From positions 62,001-126,000 of the forward strand of contig NZ_FOUY01000003.1 of the NCBI RefSeq assembly GCF_900115005.1: a stretch of DNA of 64,000 nucleotides, written 5' to 3'. Origin of the DNA: Pseudonocardia ammonioxydans (lineage in GTDB: Bacteria; Actinomycetota; Actinomycetes; Mycobacteriales; Pseudonocardiaceae). Under the pieces are notes generated by a model that worked only from the letters and a program-made list of their open reading frames with translations, was not told the origin of the DNA and searched no databases. A program made the translations under genes and the position numbers. Of this stretch, positions 42,203 to 52,738 are shown piece by piece (positions within the stretch are counted from its first letter, which is position 1; each line of letters starts with the position of its first letter).

Positions 42203-44749
42203 TCAGGACCCGTCGGTCACCGCCGTCACCCACACGACTGCCTCCCCGGCCTCGTCGGAGGCAGCCAGGTCGATCTCGGCGGTGATCGCCCAGTCCCGGT
42301 CGCCTGCCGGGTCGTCGAGCACCTGGCGCACCAGCCAGCGGTCCGGCTCCTCGGTGAGGTCGAACAGCTCGGGGCCGCGGGCGTCCGGCCCGAAGCCGAT
42401 CCGGTCGTGGACCTCGTAGTACGGCTCCAGGGCCTCCCGCCAGCGCTGCGCGGTCCAGCCGGCGTCGGCGTCGAGCTCGCCCAGCTCGGCGTAGCGGCCG
42501 AGGGCGGCCAGCTCGACCCGGCGGAACAGCGCGTTGCGCACCAGCACCCGGAACGCGCGCACGTTGCCCGAGACCCCGGCCGGCGCCGCGACGCCGACCT
42601 CGGCCCCGGGCGGGAGCACCTCGCCGTCCTCGCTGTCGGCCCCGGCGGCGAGCTTCTCCCACTCGTCGAGCAGCGAGGAGTCGGTCTGGCGGACCAGCTC
42701 GCCGAGCCACTCGATGAGGTCGGAGAGCTCCTCGGTGCGGGCGTGCTCCGGGACGGTCTGGCGCAGGGCCCGGTAGGCATCGGCCAGGTAGCGCAGCACC
42801 AGGCCCTCCGAGCGGGCGAGCTGGTAGTGCGAGACGTACTCGGTGAAGGTCATCGCCCGCTCGCTCATGTCCCGCACCACCGACTTGGGCGACAGGGTGG
42901 CGTCGGCGACCCACGGGGCGCCGCGGCGGTAGGTCTCCAGCGCGGCGTGCAGCATCTCCTCGAGCGGCTTGGGGTGGGTGACCTCCTCGAGCCGCGCCAT
43001 GCGCTCCTCGTACTCCAGCCCCTCGGCCTTCATCGCCGCGACGGCCTCACCCCGGGCCTTGTTCTGCTGCGCCGCGAGCACCTGCCGCGGGTCGTCCAGG
43101 GTGGACTCGATGACCGACAGCACGTCGAGGGCGTAGTCGGGGGTCTCGGCGTCGAGCAGGTCGATCGCGGCGAGCGCGAACGGCGACAACGGCTGGTTGA
43201 GCGCGAAGTCCAGCTGCAGCTCGTCGACGATCCGCACGCGCGGCCGGGCCGCACCGGGTTCGGCGTACTCCTCGACCACCCCGGCCGTCCGCAGCGCGCG
43301 GTAGATCGCGATCGCGCGCAGCATGTGCTTGCGCTGCCGGTTGCGGGGCTCGTGGTTGTCGGTGAGCAGGTGCTCCATCGCCGCGTAGGTGTCGCCACCG
43401 CGGGCGATCACGTTGAGCAGCAACGCGTGGGTGACCTCGAAGTGGCTGGTCAGCGCCTCGGGCCGGGCCTGCTGCAGCTTCTCGTAGGACGTCTGCGACC
43501 AGCCGACGAACCCGTCCGGCGGCTGCTTGCGCTGGACCTTGCGCCGCTTCTTCGGATCGTCCCCGGCCTTGGCGAGCGCCTTCGCGTTCTCGATCTCGTG
43601 CTCGGGCGCCTGCGCGACGACGGTGCCGACCGTGTCGTAGCCGGCCCGTCCGGCGCGGCCGGCGATCTGGTGGAACTCGCGGGCCTTGAGCGGGCGCACG
43701 CGGCGGCCGTCGTACTTGCTCAGGGCGGTGAACAGCACCGTCCGGATCGGCACGTTGATCCCGACACCGAGGGTGTCCGTGCCGCAGATGACCTTGAGCA
43801 GCCCGGCCTGGGCGAGGGTCTCCACCAGGCGCCGGTAGCGGGGCAGCATCCCGGCGTGGTGCACACCTATCCCGTGGCGCACCAGCCGCGACAGGGTGCG
43901 GCCGAACCCGGAGGAGAAGCGGAACGCCCCGATCGTCTCGGCGATCGCCGCCTTGTCCTCCTTGGAGGTCACGTTGACGCTCATCAGCGCCTGCGCCCGC
44001 TCGACGGCCGCCTGCTGGGTGAAGTGGACGACGTAGACCGGCGCCTCGCGGGTCGCCAGCAGCTCGCCGATCGTCTCGTGCAGCGGCTCGAGCACGTAGC
44101 GGAAGTGCAGCGGCACCGGCCGTTCCACCGAGGTGATCTCGGCGGTCTCCCGGCCGGTGCGCCGCGTCAGGTCGTCGCGGAAGAAGGTGGTGTCGCCGAG
44201 CGTGGCGCTCATCAGCAGGAACTGCGCCTGCGGCAGCTCGATGATCGGCACCTGCCAGGCCCAGCCGCGCGACGGGTCGGCGTAGAAGTGGAACTCGTCC
44301 ATGACCACCGACCCGACGTCGGCGCCGGCCCCGGTGCGCAGGGCCAGGTTCGCGAGGATCTCGGCGGTGCAGCAGATGATCGGTGCCTTCTCGTTCACCG
44401 CGGCGTCGCCGGTGAGCATGCCGACCTTGTCCGCGCCGAAGACCTCGCACAGCGCGAAGAACTTCTCGCTGACCAGCGCCTTGATCGGAGCGGTGTAGAA
44501 GGTGCGCTCCCCGCGGGCCAGCGCGGCGGCGTGCGCCCCGATCGCGACCAGCGACTTCCCGGAGCCGGTCGGCGTGGACAGGATGACGTTGGCGCCGGTG
44601 ACCAGCTCCAGCAGCGCCTCCTCCTGCGCCGGATAGAGCGACAGGCCGCGCTCCTCGAACGCCCAGTCGGCGAAGGTGTCCACCAGCTCGGCGGGGTCGG
44701 CGTCGGGTGAGCGGGGGAGGCGGTCGGTCAGGGTCGGAAGCGCTGTCAT
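42203..44749 (-). CDS. DEAD/DEAH-box superfamily 2 helicase with DUF3516 C-terminus
   Basis: 848 aa. The helicase core has Walker A STPTGSGKSL, MDEFHFYADPSRGW (the DExH-type motif II reads DEFH), LLMSATLGDTTFF, and the second RecA domain VHHAGMLPRYRRLVETL, VICGTDTLGVGINVP and HQIAGRAGRAGYD. The long C-terminal half matches the DUF3516 extension of actinobacterial Ski2-like enzymes. It is probably an RNA helicase for decay or ribosome-related processing, though the substrate is not shown. It is divergent from the ligase/kinase fusion gene. Confidence 0.9.
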   Translation of the reverse strand: MTALPTLTDRLPRSPDADPAELVDTFADWAFEERGLSLYPAQEEALLELVTGANVILSTPTGSGKSLVAIGAHAAALARGERTFYTAPIKALVSEKFFALCEVFGADKVGMLTGDAAVNEKAPIICCTAEILANLALRTGAGADVGSVVMDEFHFYADPSRGWAWQVPIIELPQAQFLLMSATLGDTTFFRDDLTRRTGRETAEITSVERPVPLHFRYVLEPLHETIGELLATREAPVYVVHFTQQAAVERAQALMSVNVTSKEDKAAIAETIGAFRFSSGFGRTLSRLVRHGIGVHHAGMLPRYRRLVETLAQAGLLKVICGTDTLGVGINVPIRTVLFTALSKYDGRRVRPLKAREFHQIAGRAGRAGYDTVGTVVAQAPEHEIENAKALAKAGDDPKKRRKVQRKQPPDGFVGWSQTSYEKLQQARPEALTSHFEVTHALLLNVIARGGDTYAAMEHLLTDNHEPRNRQRKHMLRAIAIYRALRTAGVVEEYAEPGAARPRVRIVDELQLDFALNQPLSPFALAAIDLLDAETPDYALDVLSVIESTLDDPRQVLAAQQNKARGEAVAAMKAEGLEYEERMARLEEVTHPKPLEEMLHAALETYRRGAPWVADATLSPKSVVRDMSERAMTFTEYVSHYQLARSEGLVLRYLADAYRALRQTVPEHARTEELSDLIEWLGELVRQTDSSLLDEWEKLAAGADSEDGEVLPPGAEVGVAAPAGVSGNVRAFRVLVRNALFRRVELAALGRYAELGELDADAGWTAQRWREALEPYYEVHDRIGFGPDARGPELFDLTEEPDRWLVRQVLDDPAGDRDWAITAEIDLAASDEAGEAVVWVTAVTDGS

Positions 44750-44831
44750 GGTGCCTGCGATTGTGCCTGGCGGCCCGCGCGCGCCGCGCAGGGCCGGAAT
44801 CGGCCTGCCCGTGCGCGGCTACGGTGTGCTG

Positions 44832-47096
44832 GTGGTCGGCGCAGGAGCATCCGGGTCGGGGTCGCCCCTTCCCGATCTCGTGCCGCCGATGCTGCCCGCC
44901 TCGGGCGAGCTCTCCGACGCGACCGACCCGGGCCGCTGGGCGGTCGAGTTCGGCTGGGAGGGCCACCGCTGCGTGGCCTACGTCCGCCCGGCGAAGGTCC
45001 GGCTGCTGTCGTCGACCGCACGCAGCGTGACCGGCTCGTTCCCCGAGCTGGCCGTGCTGGCGCAGGGCTGCCCGCCCGGCGGGATGGTGCTCGACGGCAC
45101 CGTCGTCGCACTGGACGAGGCCGGACGCCCGTCCCGCGGGCCGCTGCTGCGGCGCACCGCGACACTCGCCCCGGACGACGCGCTGCGGGCCGAGGTCCCC
45201 GTCGGCTACGTGATCACCGACCTGCTCTGGTGCGACGGCCGGCGGATCATGGACCTGCCCTACCGGCGGCGCCGTTCCGAGCTGGAGGCGCTCGACCTGG
45301 CCGGGCCGAAGATCCTCGTGCCGCCGTCGTTCGGGCTGGACGAGGCCGATCTCGTCGCGCGGACCGCGGAGCGCTACGGCCTCGACGGGCTGCACCTCAA
45401 GCGCCTCGACGTGCCCTACCAGCCGGGGCGGCGCACCCGGCACTGGTTGCGGGTCCCGCTGCGGCGCCGCCGCCAGGTGCTGGTCGCGGGCTGGGTCCCG
45501 GCCGGCGGGTCGGGCTCGGGTGGCCCGGGCTCGGGTGGCGCGGGTTCGGCCGGGCCCGGTCCGGGTGGGTCGGGAACGCGGCCGGCGGCCGGTCGCGAGC
45601 GCGTCGCCGCGGTGCTGCTGGCGCTGCCCGGCCCGGACGGCCCGCGCTACGTCGGGCGGGTCGGGGTCGGTGCGGCCGACGCCGACGCCCGCACCCTGGT
45701 CCGGGCGCCCGTCGTGGACGCGCCGCCGCGCGACGTGCCGGAGGGCATCGCGGACGGCGCGCGCTGGCTGGCCCCCGGGCTGGTCGCGGCGGTGGAGCAC
45801 CGGGGGCGGACGGCGGCCGGACGGCTCGCGCTGCCCTCGTGGCGGGGTCTCGTGCCGCCCGACGAGCAGGACGCCGAGCTCGCCGCCCACATCGAGGTCG
45901 CCGCCCACGCCGAGGCCGCCGCCTCCGCCGGGGCTCACGCCGAGACCGGCGGAGCTCCTGGCACCGCCCCTGCCACGGCCTCTGCGCCGGCCACGGCCGA
46001 GGCCGCCGGCGGGGCCCGGAGCACGCCGGCCGGGCGGGGGAAGCGGACGTCGGCCGGCCGGGCCGCCCCGGCGTCGTCGACCGCCACGGCCGCACCGCCC
46101 GCCGGCCGGCGACCCGCCACAGACCCTCCTGCCGAGGATCGGCCCGCCACGGACGGGCGCACCGCGCACCGGCCTACCGCGGACCGATCTACCGAGGACC
46201 GGCCTACCGCGGAACGGTCTGCCATAGAACGGCCTACCGCGGAACGGCCCGCCACGGACCGGGCTACCGCGGAACGGTCTGCGGCGGAACGGCCTGCCGC
46301 GGGCCGGTCCGGCACGAAGTCGCCCTCGACGGACCGGGCGGCCGCGGCCCGGGCCGCCGCCGATCAGCACGTCGCGGACCGGTCCGCCACCGATCCCTCC
46401 GCCACGGACCGGCCCGGCGCGGAGGTGCCCGCCACGGGCCGGTCTGCCGCGGACCGGTCTTCCACGGATCGGTCTGCCGCGGACCGGCCCACGGCGGACC
46501 AGTCCACCGTGGACCAGCCCGCCACCGGTCCGTCCGCCCGGCCCGGTGCGGAGCAGTCCGCTGCCGGACCGGCGGAGGAACCGGTGCCACCGGACCGGCC
46601 GGGGCCCTGGCACGGGCCGCTGTCCCGGCGCCTCGAGCAGCACTTCGTCTACAACACCCTCAACACGATCGCCGCACTCGTGCGGACCGACCCGCCGCAG
46701 GCCCGCGAGCTGCTGCTCGGCTTCGCCGACCTGTCCCGGGCCGCCGACCGCGCGGAGGAACCGGCGATCCGGCTCGACGAGGAGCTCGCGGCGGTCCGGG
46801 CGTACCTGCAGATCGAACGCACCCGGTTCGGGACCCGGCTGCACGCCGAGGTCGACGACCCGCGCGAGGCCGGCGCCGACCCGGCCGCCGCGGTCGCGCC
46901 GCTGATGGTGCTGGCGGCGGTGCGGCGCGGGGTGCAGGAGGAGATCGAGCCCGTCCCCGAGGGCGGCGCGGTGCACGTGCGGCTCTCCGGCGGGAGCTGC
47001 CGGGTGGAGGTACGCCCGGCCCGTCCCGACCGGCCGGATGCCGCCGACGACCCGTTCGTCCTGCTCAGCCTGCCGCTGGACGTACCGGCCGGATAG
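44832..47096 (+). CDS. Fusion of an inactive ATP-dependent DNA-ligase module with a degenerate LytS-type kinase module
   Basis: 754 aa from the GTG at 44832; TACGGT at 44820-44825 sits six bases upstream (leaderless). An earlier ATG at 44748 is possible. Residues about 30-205 resemble LigD-type ligase nucleotidyltransferase ([52 protein letters not shown]), and about 212-345 its OB domain. The catalytic KxDG site reads GWEG (Lys replaced by Gly41). A low-complexity linker of about 150 residues built of DRxATDR-like units follows. The C-terminus is His_kinase/LytS-like ([31 protein letters not shown]), but the ATPase N-box reads LAAVRRG, lacking Asn. Ligation and classical kinase activity are both doubtful; a regulatory or scaffolding role is possible. 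Confidence 0.8.
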   Translation: MVGAGASGSGSPLPDLVPPMLPASGELSDATDPGRWAVEFGWEGHRCVAYVRPAKVRLLSSTARSVTGSFPELAVLAQGCPPGGMVLDGTVVALDEAGRPSRGPLLRRTATLAPDDALRAEVPVGYVITDLLWCDGRRIMDLPYRRRRSELEALDLAGPKILVPPSFGLDEADLVARTAERYGLDGLHLKRLDVPYQPGRRTRHWLRVPLRRRRQVLVAGWVPAGGSGSGGPGSGGAGSAGPGPGGSGTRPAAGRERVAAVLLALPGPDGPRYVGRVGVGAADADARTLVRAPVVDAPPRDVPEGIADGARWLAPGLVAAVEHRGRTAAGRLALPSWRGLVPPDEQDAELAAHIEVAAHAEAAASAGAHAETGGAPGTAPATASAPATAEAAGGARSTPAGRGKRTSAGRAAPASSTATAAPPAGRRPATDPPAEDRPATDGRTAHRPTADRSTEDRPTAERSAIERPTAERPATDRATAERSAAERPAAGRSGTKSPSTDRAAAARAAADQHVADRSATDPSATDRPGAEVPATGRSAADRSSTDRSAADRPTADQSTVDQPATGPSARPGAEQSAAGPAEEPVPPDRPGPWHGPLSRRLEQHFVYNTLNTIAALVRTDPPQARELLLGFADLSRAADRAEEPAIRLDEELAAVRAYLQIERTRFGTRLHAEVDDPREAGADPAAAVAPLMVLAAVRRGVQEEIEPVPEGGAVHVRLSGGSCRVEVRPARPDRPDAADDPFVLLSLPLDVPAG

Positions 47097-47169
47097 CGAC
47101 CCCGGCTCGCGCTCGCCGTCGTACTCCCCGGGAGGGCGCAGCTTCATCGATCCGGATACCGTGCGCGCC

Positions 47170-47901
47170 ATGCTGGGGCTGCCCGAGGGCACACGTGTGT
47201 GCCTGTTCGACCTCGACGGCGTGCTGACCGACACCGCGAGCGTGCACGCCGCGGCGTGGAAACAGATGTTCGACGAGTACCTGCGTTCGCGCGACGGCGC
47301 GGGCTTCACGCCGTTCGACGCCACCGCGGACTACGGGCCCTACGTCGACGGCCGGCCCCGCCTGGAGGGCACCCGCGGCTTCCTCGCCTCCCGCGGGATC
47401 ACCCTGCCGGAGGGCACCCCCGGCGACCCGGCCGACGCCGAGACCCTGTGGGGCCTGTCGACCCGCAAGAACGACCTGGTCCAGGTCAAGATCACCGAAG
47501 GGGTCGACGTCTACCCGGGCTCGCGCCGTTACCTCGAGGCGGTGACGGGGGCCGGGCTGCGCACCGCGGTCGTGTCTTCCTCGGCAAACGCCGAGCAGAT
47601 CCTGCGGGTGACCGGGCTCGAGCGGTTCGTGGACCACCGGGTCGACGGCGTCACCGCCCGCGAGCGGGGCCTGCCCGGCAAGCCCGCCCCCGACACCTTC
47701 CTCGCCGCCGCGGCCGACCTGGGGGTCGACAAGGCCGCCGCCGTGGTGTTCGAGGACGCGCTGGCCGGTGTGGAGGCCGGCCGCGCCGGAGGGTTCGGCG
47801 CCGTCATCGGCGTCGACCGCCTCGACCAGGCCGCCGCGCTGCGTGAGCACGGCGCCGACGTCGTCGTCACCGATCTCGCCGACCTGCTGGAGCGTTCGTG
47901 A
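47170..47901 (+). CDS. pgmB: HAD-superfamily beta-phosphoglucomutase
   Basis: 243 aa. The HAD nucleophile motif is [18 protein letters not shown] (first Asp phosphorylated, second Asp acid/base), followed by [29 protein letters not shown] and [12 protein letters not shown]. It converts beta-glucose-1-phosphate to glucose-6-phosphate. The ATG at 47170 has TACCGT seven bases upstream (leaderless). Its stop overlaps the start of the GH65 phosphorylase gene, the classic pairing in which the phosphorylase makes the beta-glucose-1-phosphate used here. Confidence 0.92.
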   Translation: MLGLPEGTRVCLFDLDGVLTDTASVHAAAWKQMFDEYLRSRDGAGFTPFDATADYGPYVDGRPRLEGTRGFLASRGITLPEGTPGDPADAETLWGLSTRKNDLVQVKITEGVDVYPGSRRYLEAVTGAGLRTAVVSSSANAEQILRVTGLERFVDHRVDGVTARERGLPGKPAPDTFLAAAADLGVDKAAAVVFEDALAGVEAGRAGGFGAVIGVDRLDQAAALREHGADVVVTDLADLLERS

Positions 47902-50303
47902 AGCCCGATCACCTGCCCACCTTCACCGTCGAGCCGTGGTGCGTGCGCGAGCCGCGTCTCGACCTGGGCGTGCTGGGCCAGTCCGAATCGGTGTTCGCCC
48001 TGTCCAACGGGCACATCGGCCTGCGCGGCAACCTCGACGAGGGGGAGCCGCACGTCCTGCCGGGCACCTACCTGAACTCGTTCTACGAGGTGCGCCCGCT
48101 GCCCTACGCCGAGGCCGGCTACGGCTACCCGGAGTCCGGGCAGACGGTCGTCAACGTCACCAACGGCAAGCTGATCCGGCTGCTGGTCGACGACGAGCCG
48201 TTCGACCTGCGCTACGGCACGCTGCGCCGCCACGAGCGGGTGCTGGACATGCAGGCGGGCACCCTGTCGCGCGAGGTGGAGTGGGAGTCCCCGGCCGGGC
48301 GCGCGGTGAAGGTCCGCTCGACGCGGCTGGTGTCGCTGACCCAGCGGGCGATCGCGGCGATCTGCTACGAGGTCGAGCTGGTCGGCACCGGCAACGGTAA
48401 CGGCGCCGGTAGTGGTGAGGGTGCCGACGCCAACGGTGACGGCGCGCTGCTGGTGCTGCAGTCCGAGCTGGTCGCCAACGAGCAGCTGCCCGGCCGCGGC
48501 GAGGACGACCCGCGACTGGACACCGCGCTGGACAACGTCCTGGAGCCGGAGCAGTGCCGCGCCGGTGACGCCGGCGCCACCCTCGTGCACCGCACCCGCA
48601 CCTCCGAGCTGCGCTGCGGTGCGGCGATGGAGCACGAGGTCACCGGGCCGGAGGGCGTGCAGGTCTCCACCGACGCCAACGAGGACCTGGCCCGCACCAC
48701 GATCATCGCCCGGGTCCGCCCCGGCCAGACCCTGCGCGTGGTCAAGTACCTGTCCTACGGCTGGTCGTCGCGGCGCAGCCTGCCCGCGGTCTACGACCAG
48801 GTCCGCGCCGCGATCGCCGCCGCCCGCTACACCGGCTGGGACGGGCTGGTCGCCGAGCAGCGCGCCTACCTCGACGACTTCTGGGCCACCGCCGACGTCG
48901 AGATCGACGGTGACGCCGAGCTGCAGCAGGCGATCCGGCTGGCGACCTTCCACATCCTGCAGGCCGGTGCGCGTGCCGAGCGCCGCTGCATCCCGGCCAA
49001 GGGGCTCACCGGCGACGGGTACGACGGCCACACCTTCTGGGACACCGAGACGTTCTGCCTGCAGGTGCTCTCGTTCGTCGCCCCGGACGCGGCCGCCGAC
49101 GCGCTGCGCTGGCGGCGCTCGATCCTGCCCCAGGCGTTCGAGCGGGCCGAGACGCTCGGGCTGAAGGGGGCGGCGTTCCCGTGGCGCACGATCCGCGGGC
49201 ACGAGTGCTCGGGCTACTGGCCGGCCGGCACCGCGGCGTTCCACATCAACGCCGACATCGCCGACGCCGTGCGCCGGCACGTGGCCGCCACCGGGGACAC
49301 CGCGTTCGAACTCGAGGTCGGACTCGAGCTGCTGGTCGCCACCGCGCGGCTGTGGCGCTCGCTGGGCCACCACGACTCGGCGGGCAACTTCCGCATCGAC
49401 GGGGTGACCGGGCCGGACGAGTACTCCGCGATCGCGGACAACAACGTCTACACCAACCTGATGGCCCAGCAGAACCTGCGCTACGCGGCCGAGGTCGCGG
49501 CCAAGCACCCGCGCTCGGCGGCCCGGCTCGGTGTCGACTCCGAGGAGATCGCGTCCTGGCGGGACGCGGCCACGGCCATGCTCATCCCGTTCGACGAGCG
49601 GCTGCGCGTGCACCCGCAGTCCGAGGGGTTCACCGACCACCAGCTGTGGAACTTCGAGGACACCCCCGCCGAGCGCTACCCGCTGCTGCTGAACTACCCC
49701 TACTTCGACCTGTACCGCAAGCAGGTGGTCAAGCAGGCCGACCTCGTCCTGGCGATGCAGATCTTCCCGGACGAGTTCACCGACGAGCAGAAGCGGCGCA
49801 ACTTCGCCTACTACGAGGCGATCACCGTGCGGGACTCGTCGCTGTCGGCGTGCACCCAGTCGGTGATGGCCGCCCGCACCGGGCACCTGGAGCTGGCCCA
49901 CCAGTACCTCGCCGAGGCCGCCCTGGTGGACCTGCACGACCTGGCGGGCAACACCGACCACGGCATGCACATCGCGTCGATGTCGGGCACCTGGACCGCG
50001 GTGGTGCTCGGCTTCGGCGGGATGCGCTGCGAGGCCGACGGGCTCTCGTTCGCGCCGGTGCTCCCGCCGTCGCTGTCGCGGATCTCGTTCGGGCTGAAGT
50101 GGCAGGGCCGCCGGCTGCGCGTGACGATCACGCCGGAGGAGGTCGAGTACCAGCTGCACGAGGGGGCTCCGATGCGGCTGCGCCACCACGGTGAGCCGAT
50201 CGCCCTCGACGGGGAGGCGCCGGTGACGGCACCGGTCCCGGCCCCGGAGTGGGTGGAGGCCGTCGAGCAGCCCTACGGCCGGGCGCCGCGCCAGCGCACC
50301 TGA
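47898..50303 (+). CDS. Glycoside hydrolase family 65 disaccharide phosphorylase (maltose/trehalose/kojibiose type)
   Basis: 801 aa. An N-terminal beta-sandwich ([19 protein letters not shown]), an alpha/alpha barrel with [21 protein letters not shown] and the catalytic acid Glu508 in TGPDEYS, and a C-terminal beta domain are visible. GH65 enzymes phosphorolyse alpha-glucosides with inversion, releasing beta-glucose-1-phosphate. The downstream KQADLVLAM and [11 protein letters not shown] segments fit phosphorylases. A Gly/Asn/Asp-rich insertion (around residue 170) is unusual. GTG start overlaps the mutase stop. Maltose, trehalose or kojibiose specificity cannot be decided by eye. Confidence 0.93.
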   Translation: MKPDHLPTFTVEPWCVREPRLDLGVLGQSESVFALSNGHIGLRGNLDEGEPHVLPGTYLNSFYEVRPLPYAEAGYGYPESGQTVVNVTNGKLIRLLVDDEPFDLRYGTLRRHERVLDMQAGTLSREVEWESPAGRAVKVRSTRLVSLTQRAIAAICYEVELVGTGNGNGAGSGEGADANGDGALLVLQSELVANEQLPGRGEDDPRLDTALDNVLEPEQCRAGDAGATLVHRTRTSELRCGAAMEHEVTGPEGVQVSTDANEDLARTTIIARVRPGQTLRVVKYLSYGWSSRRSLPAVYDQVRAAIAAARYTGWDGLVAEQRAYLDDFWATADVEIDGDAELQQAIRLATFHILQAGARAERRCIPAKGLTGDGYDGHTFWDTETFCLQVLSFVAPDAAADALRWRRSILPQAFERAETLGLKGAAFPWRTIRGHECSGYWPAGTAAFHINADIADAVRRHVAATGDTAFELEVGLELLVATARLWRSLGHHDSAGNFRIDGVTGPDEYSAIADNNVYTNLMAQQNLRYAAEVAAKHPRSAARLGVDSEEIASWRDAATAMLIPFDERLRVHPQSEGFTDHQLWNFEDTPAERYPLLLNYPYFDLYRKQVVKQADLVLAMQIFPDEFTDEQKRRNFAYYEAITVRDSSLSACTQSVMAARTGHLELAHQYLAEAALVDLHDLAGNTDHGMHIASMSGTWTAVVLGFGGMRCEADGLSFAPVLPPSLSRISFGLKWQGRRLRVTITPEEVEYQLHEGAPMRLRHHGEPIALDGEAPVTAPVPAPEWVEAVEQPYGRAPRQRT

Positions 50304-50401
50304 CCGGGTCCGGGCGCGGCGCTGGTACGTTGGTACGTCGCGCCACGTGAAGACACGTGTGCGCGATCGTGTTCGTCTCCTCGGTGGAGGATGCCCGCGC
50401 C

Positions 50402-52738
50402 GTGCCCGAACCCACCCCTGGCTCCGCGATCCCGGACGACCCGGAGCTCGCCCATGAACGGTCCTATGTGGACATGCTCTACACGCTGCTCGAGGACCGG
50501 CGGCGTGACACCGCGAAGCGGCTCGCCGACACGCTGCGCGAGGAGACGGTCGGCACGCCGCAGGCGCTGAGCCAGCGCGACGCCGCGGCGGCGCTGCTCG
50601 CGGACCGGCTGGCGGCGCTGCGTGCCGCCGAGCACGGCCTCGCATTCGGCCGGCTGGACACCGACTCCGGGGAGACCCGCTACATCGGCCGGATCGGGCT
50701 GCTCGACGAGCAGAACGAGTACGAGCCGCTGCTGATGGACTGGCGGGCCCCCGCGGCGCGCCCGTTCTACACGGCGACGGCGGCGAACCCGGAACAGATG
50801 CGCCGCCGCCGGCACCTGCGCACCCGGTTGCGCCAGGTCGTCGCGATCGACGACGAGCCGCTCAACCTCGCCGAGATGGACGACGAGGAGAAGGCTCGCG
50901 CCGGATCGGGACTGACCAGCGAGGCCGCGCTGCTCGCCGCGGTGTCCGAGGCACGCACCGGCCGGATGGGCGACATCGTCGCGACCATCCAGGGCGAGCA
51001 GGACCGCATCATCCGGTCCAAGCCGTCCGGGGTGCTGGTGGTGCAGGGCGGCCCGGGTACCGGCAAGACGGCGGTGGCGCTGCACCGTGCGGCCTACCTG
51101 CTCTACACCCACCGCGACCGGCTGGCCCGCCGCGGCGTGCTCGTCGTCGGGCCGAACCCGACGTTCCTGCGCTACATCGGCCAGGTCCTGCCCTCGCTGG
51201 GGGAGACCTCGGTCGTGCTCGGCACGGTCGCCCAGCTCTACCCGGGCCTCGACGCGCGCCGCCGGGAGGACCCGGCGACCGCCGAGCTCAAGGGCCGGGC
51301 GGAGATGGCCAAGGTTCTCGCTGCGGCGGTGCGCGACCGCCAGCAGGTGCCGCGCACGCCGGTCGAGCTCGTCGTGGAGCAGCAGCGGGTGGTGCTCGAC
51401 CGGGACACCGTCAGCCAGGCCCGCACCCGTGCCCGGCGTTCCCGCAAGCCGCACAACGAGGCCCGGCGGGTCTTCCGCAAGGAGCTGCTGCGGCTGCTCG
51501 CCGAGCAGGTCGCCCGCTCGGTCGGGGCCGAGCTGCTGGACCGGCGCGACGTCGAGGACATCCGCGACGAGCTGGCCGAGTCCGCCGAGATCCGCACCGA
51601 GCTCGAGGCGCTGTGGCCGACGCTCTCCCCGGAGCGGCTGCTCACCGACCTGTTCGCCGACCGCAAGCGGCTCAACTCGGTGGCCCGGCGGATCCCGGCC
51701 GCGGAGCGGGCGCTGCTCGAACGGCCCGCGCCGGGCGAGGACGAGCCCTACGAGCTGCACTGGTCGGTCGCGGACGTCGCGTTGCTCGACGAGGCGGCCG
51801 AGCTGCTCGGGGACGACGGGTCCGCGCAGGCGGCGGCCGAGGCGGCCGCGCTGCGCGAGGAGGTCGAGTACGCCCAGGGCGTGCTCGACGTGCTGGACCT
51901 GGAGGAGGACCTCGACCCGGAGCTCCTGCGCGCCACCGACATCATCGACGCCGACCGGCTCGCCGAGCGCATGCAGGTGCAGCGCTACGACTCCACCGCC
52001 GAGCGGGCTGCCGCCGACCGCGAGTGGACCTACGGGCACGTGATCGTCGACGAGGCGCAGGAGCTCTCGGCGATGGCCTGGCGGATGATCATGCGCCGCG
52101 CCCCCTCCCGGTCGATGACCCTGGTCGGGGACATCGCCCAGACCGGGGACCGCGGCGGCGCCGGCTCCTGGGACGAGGTGCTCTCGCCGTTCGTGGCCCG
52201 CCGCTGGCGGCTCGAGCAGCTGACCGTGAACTACCGGACCCCGGCGGAGATCGCCGACGTGGCCGACGACGTCCTGACCGAGATCGACGCCTCGCTGGAG
52301 CCGCCGTCGTCGGTGCGCTCGACCGGGGTGCCGCCGTGGGCCGAGGTCCTGCCGGGCGACGCGGCGGGGCGGAACCGGACGCTCGCCGCGCGGGTCGCGG
52401 CCGAGCGCGACGCCGTGGGGGAGGGCCGCACGGCGGTGCTCGTCCCGGCCGCGCGCCTGCCCGAGGCCCGGGCCGCGCTGGTGGACGCGGGTCTCGTCGG
52501 GGCCGACTCCGACCCGGACGACCTCGACGTCGCCGTGGTGGTGCTGCCGGTGGGCGCGTCGAAGGGCCTGGAGTTCGACGCGGTGCTGGTCCTCGAGCCC
52601 CAGGAGATCCTCGACGAGTCGCCGCGGGGGCGCAACGACCTGTACGTGGCGCTGACCCGGGCGACCCAGCGCCTCGGGGTCCTGTACTCGGGCGAGCTGC
52701 CCCCGGTGCTGAAGGGGCTCGGCCGCTCGTCCTCATGA
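50402..52738 (+). CDS. helD: HelD-like superfamily 1 helicase, RNA-polymerase recycling factor
   Basis: 778 aa from the GTG at 50402 (TGGAGG upstream); a GTG at 50357 is the alternative. An N-terminal helical arm (HERSYVDMLYTLLEDRRRDTAKRLADTL) and the IGRIGLLDEQNEYEPLLMDWRAPAARPFY segment are diagnostic of HelD. Then come Walker A QGGPGTGKTAVALHRAAYLLY, motif II VIVDEAQELSAMAWRM, LVGDIAQTGDRGG, LTVNYRTPAEIA, GASKGLEFDAVLV and NDLYVALTRATQRLGVLY. HelD removes stalled RNA polymerase from DNA, and some actinobacterial homologues give rifamycin tolerance. Its stop is the first codon of a 64-bp palindromic element. Confidence 0.9.
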   Translation: MPEPTPGSAIPDDPELAHERSYVDMLYTLLEDRRRDTAKRLADTLREETVGTPQALSQRDAAAALLADRLAALRAAEHGLAFGRLDTDSGETRYIGRIGLLDEQNEYEPLLMDWRAPAARPFYTATAANPEQMRRRRHLRTRLRQVVAIDDEPLNLAEMDDEEKARAGSGLTSEAALLAAVSEARTGRMGDIVATIQGEQDRIIRSKPSGVLVVQGGPGTGKTAVALHRAAYLLYTHRDRLARRGVLVVGPNPTFLRYIGQVLPSLGETSVVLGTVAQLYPGLDARRREDPATAELKGRAEMAKVLAAAVRDRQQVPRTPVELVVEQQRVVLDRDTVSQARTRARRSRKPHNEARRVFRKELLRLLAEQVARSVGAELLDRRDVEDIRDELAESAEIRTELEALWPTLSPERLLTDLFADRKRLNSVARRIPAAERALLERPAPGEDEPYELHWSVADVALLDEAAELLGDDGSAQAAAEAAALREEVEYAQGVLDVLDLEEDLDPELLRATDIIDADRLAERMQVQRYDSTAERAAADREWTYGHVIVDEAQELSAMAWRMIMRRAPSRSMTLVGDIAQTGDRGGAGSWDEVLSPFVARRWRLEQLTVNYRTPAEIADVADDVLTEIDASLEPPSSVRSTGVPPWAEVLPGDAAGRNRTLAARVAAERDAVGEGRTAVLVPAARLPEARAALVDAGLVGADSDPDDLDVAVVVLPVGASKGLEFDAVLVLEPQEILDESPRGRNDLYVALTRATQRLGVLYSGELPPVLKGLGRSSS

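Noticed and set aside
44832-46000. Active LigD-type ligase for non-homologous end joining
   Set aside because: The catalytic Lys is Gly and the following Asp is Glu; no Ku or LigD primase/nuclease gene is adjacent.
50304-50401. Rifamycin-associated element upstream of helD
   Set aside because: The known 19-bp inverted repeat was not found; only TGGTACGT and CACGTG repeats are present.
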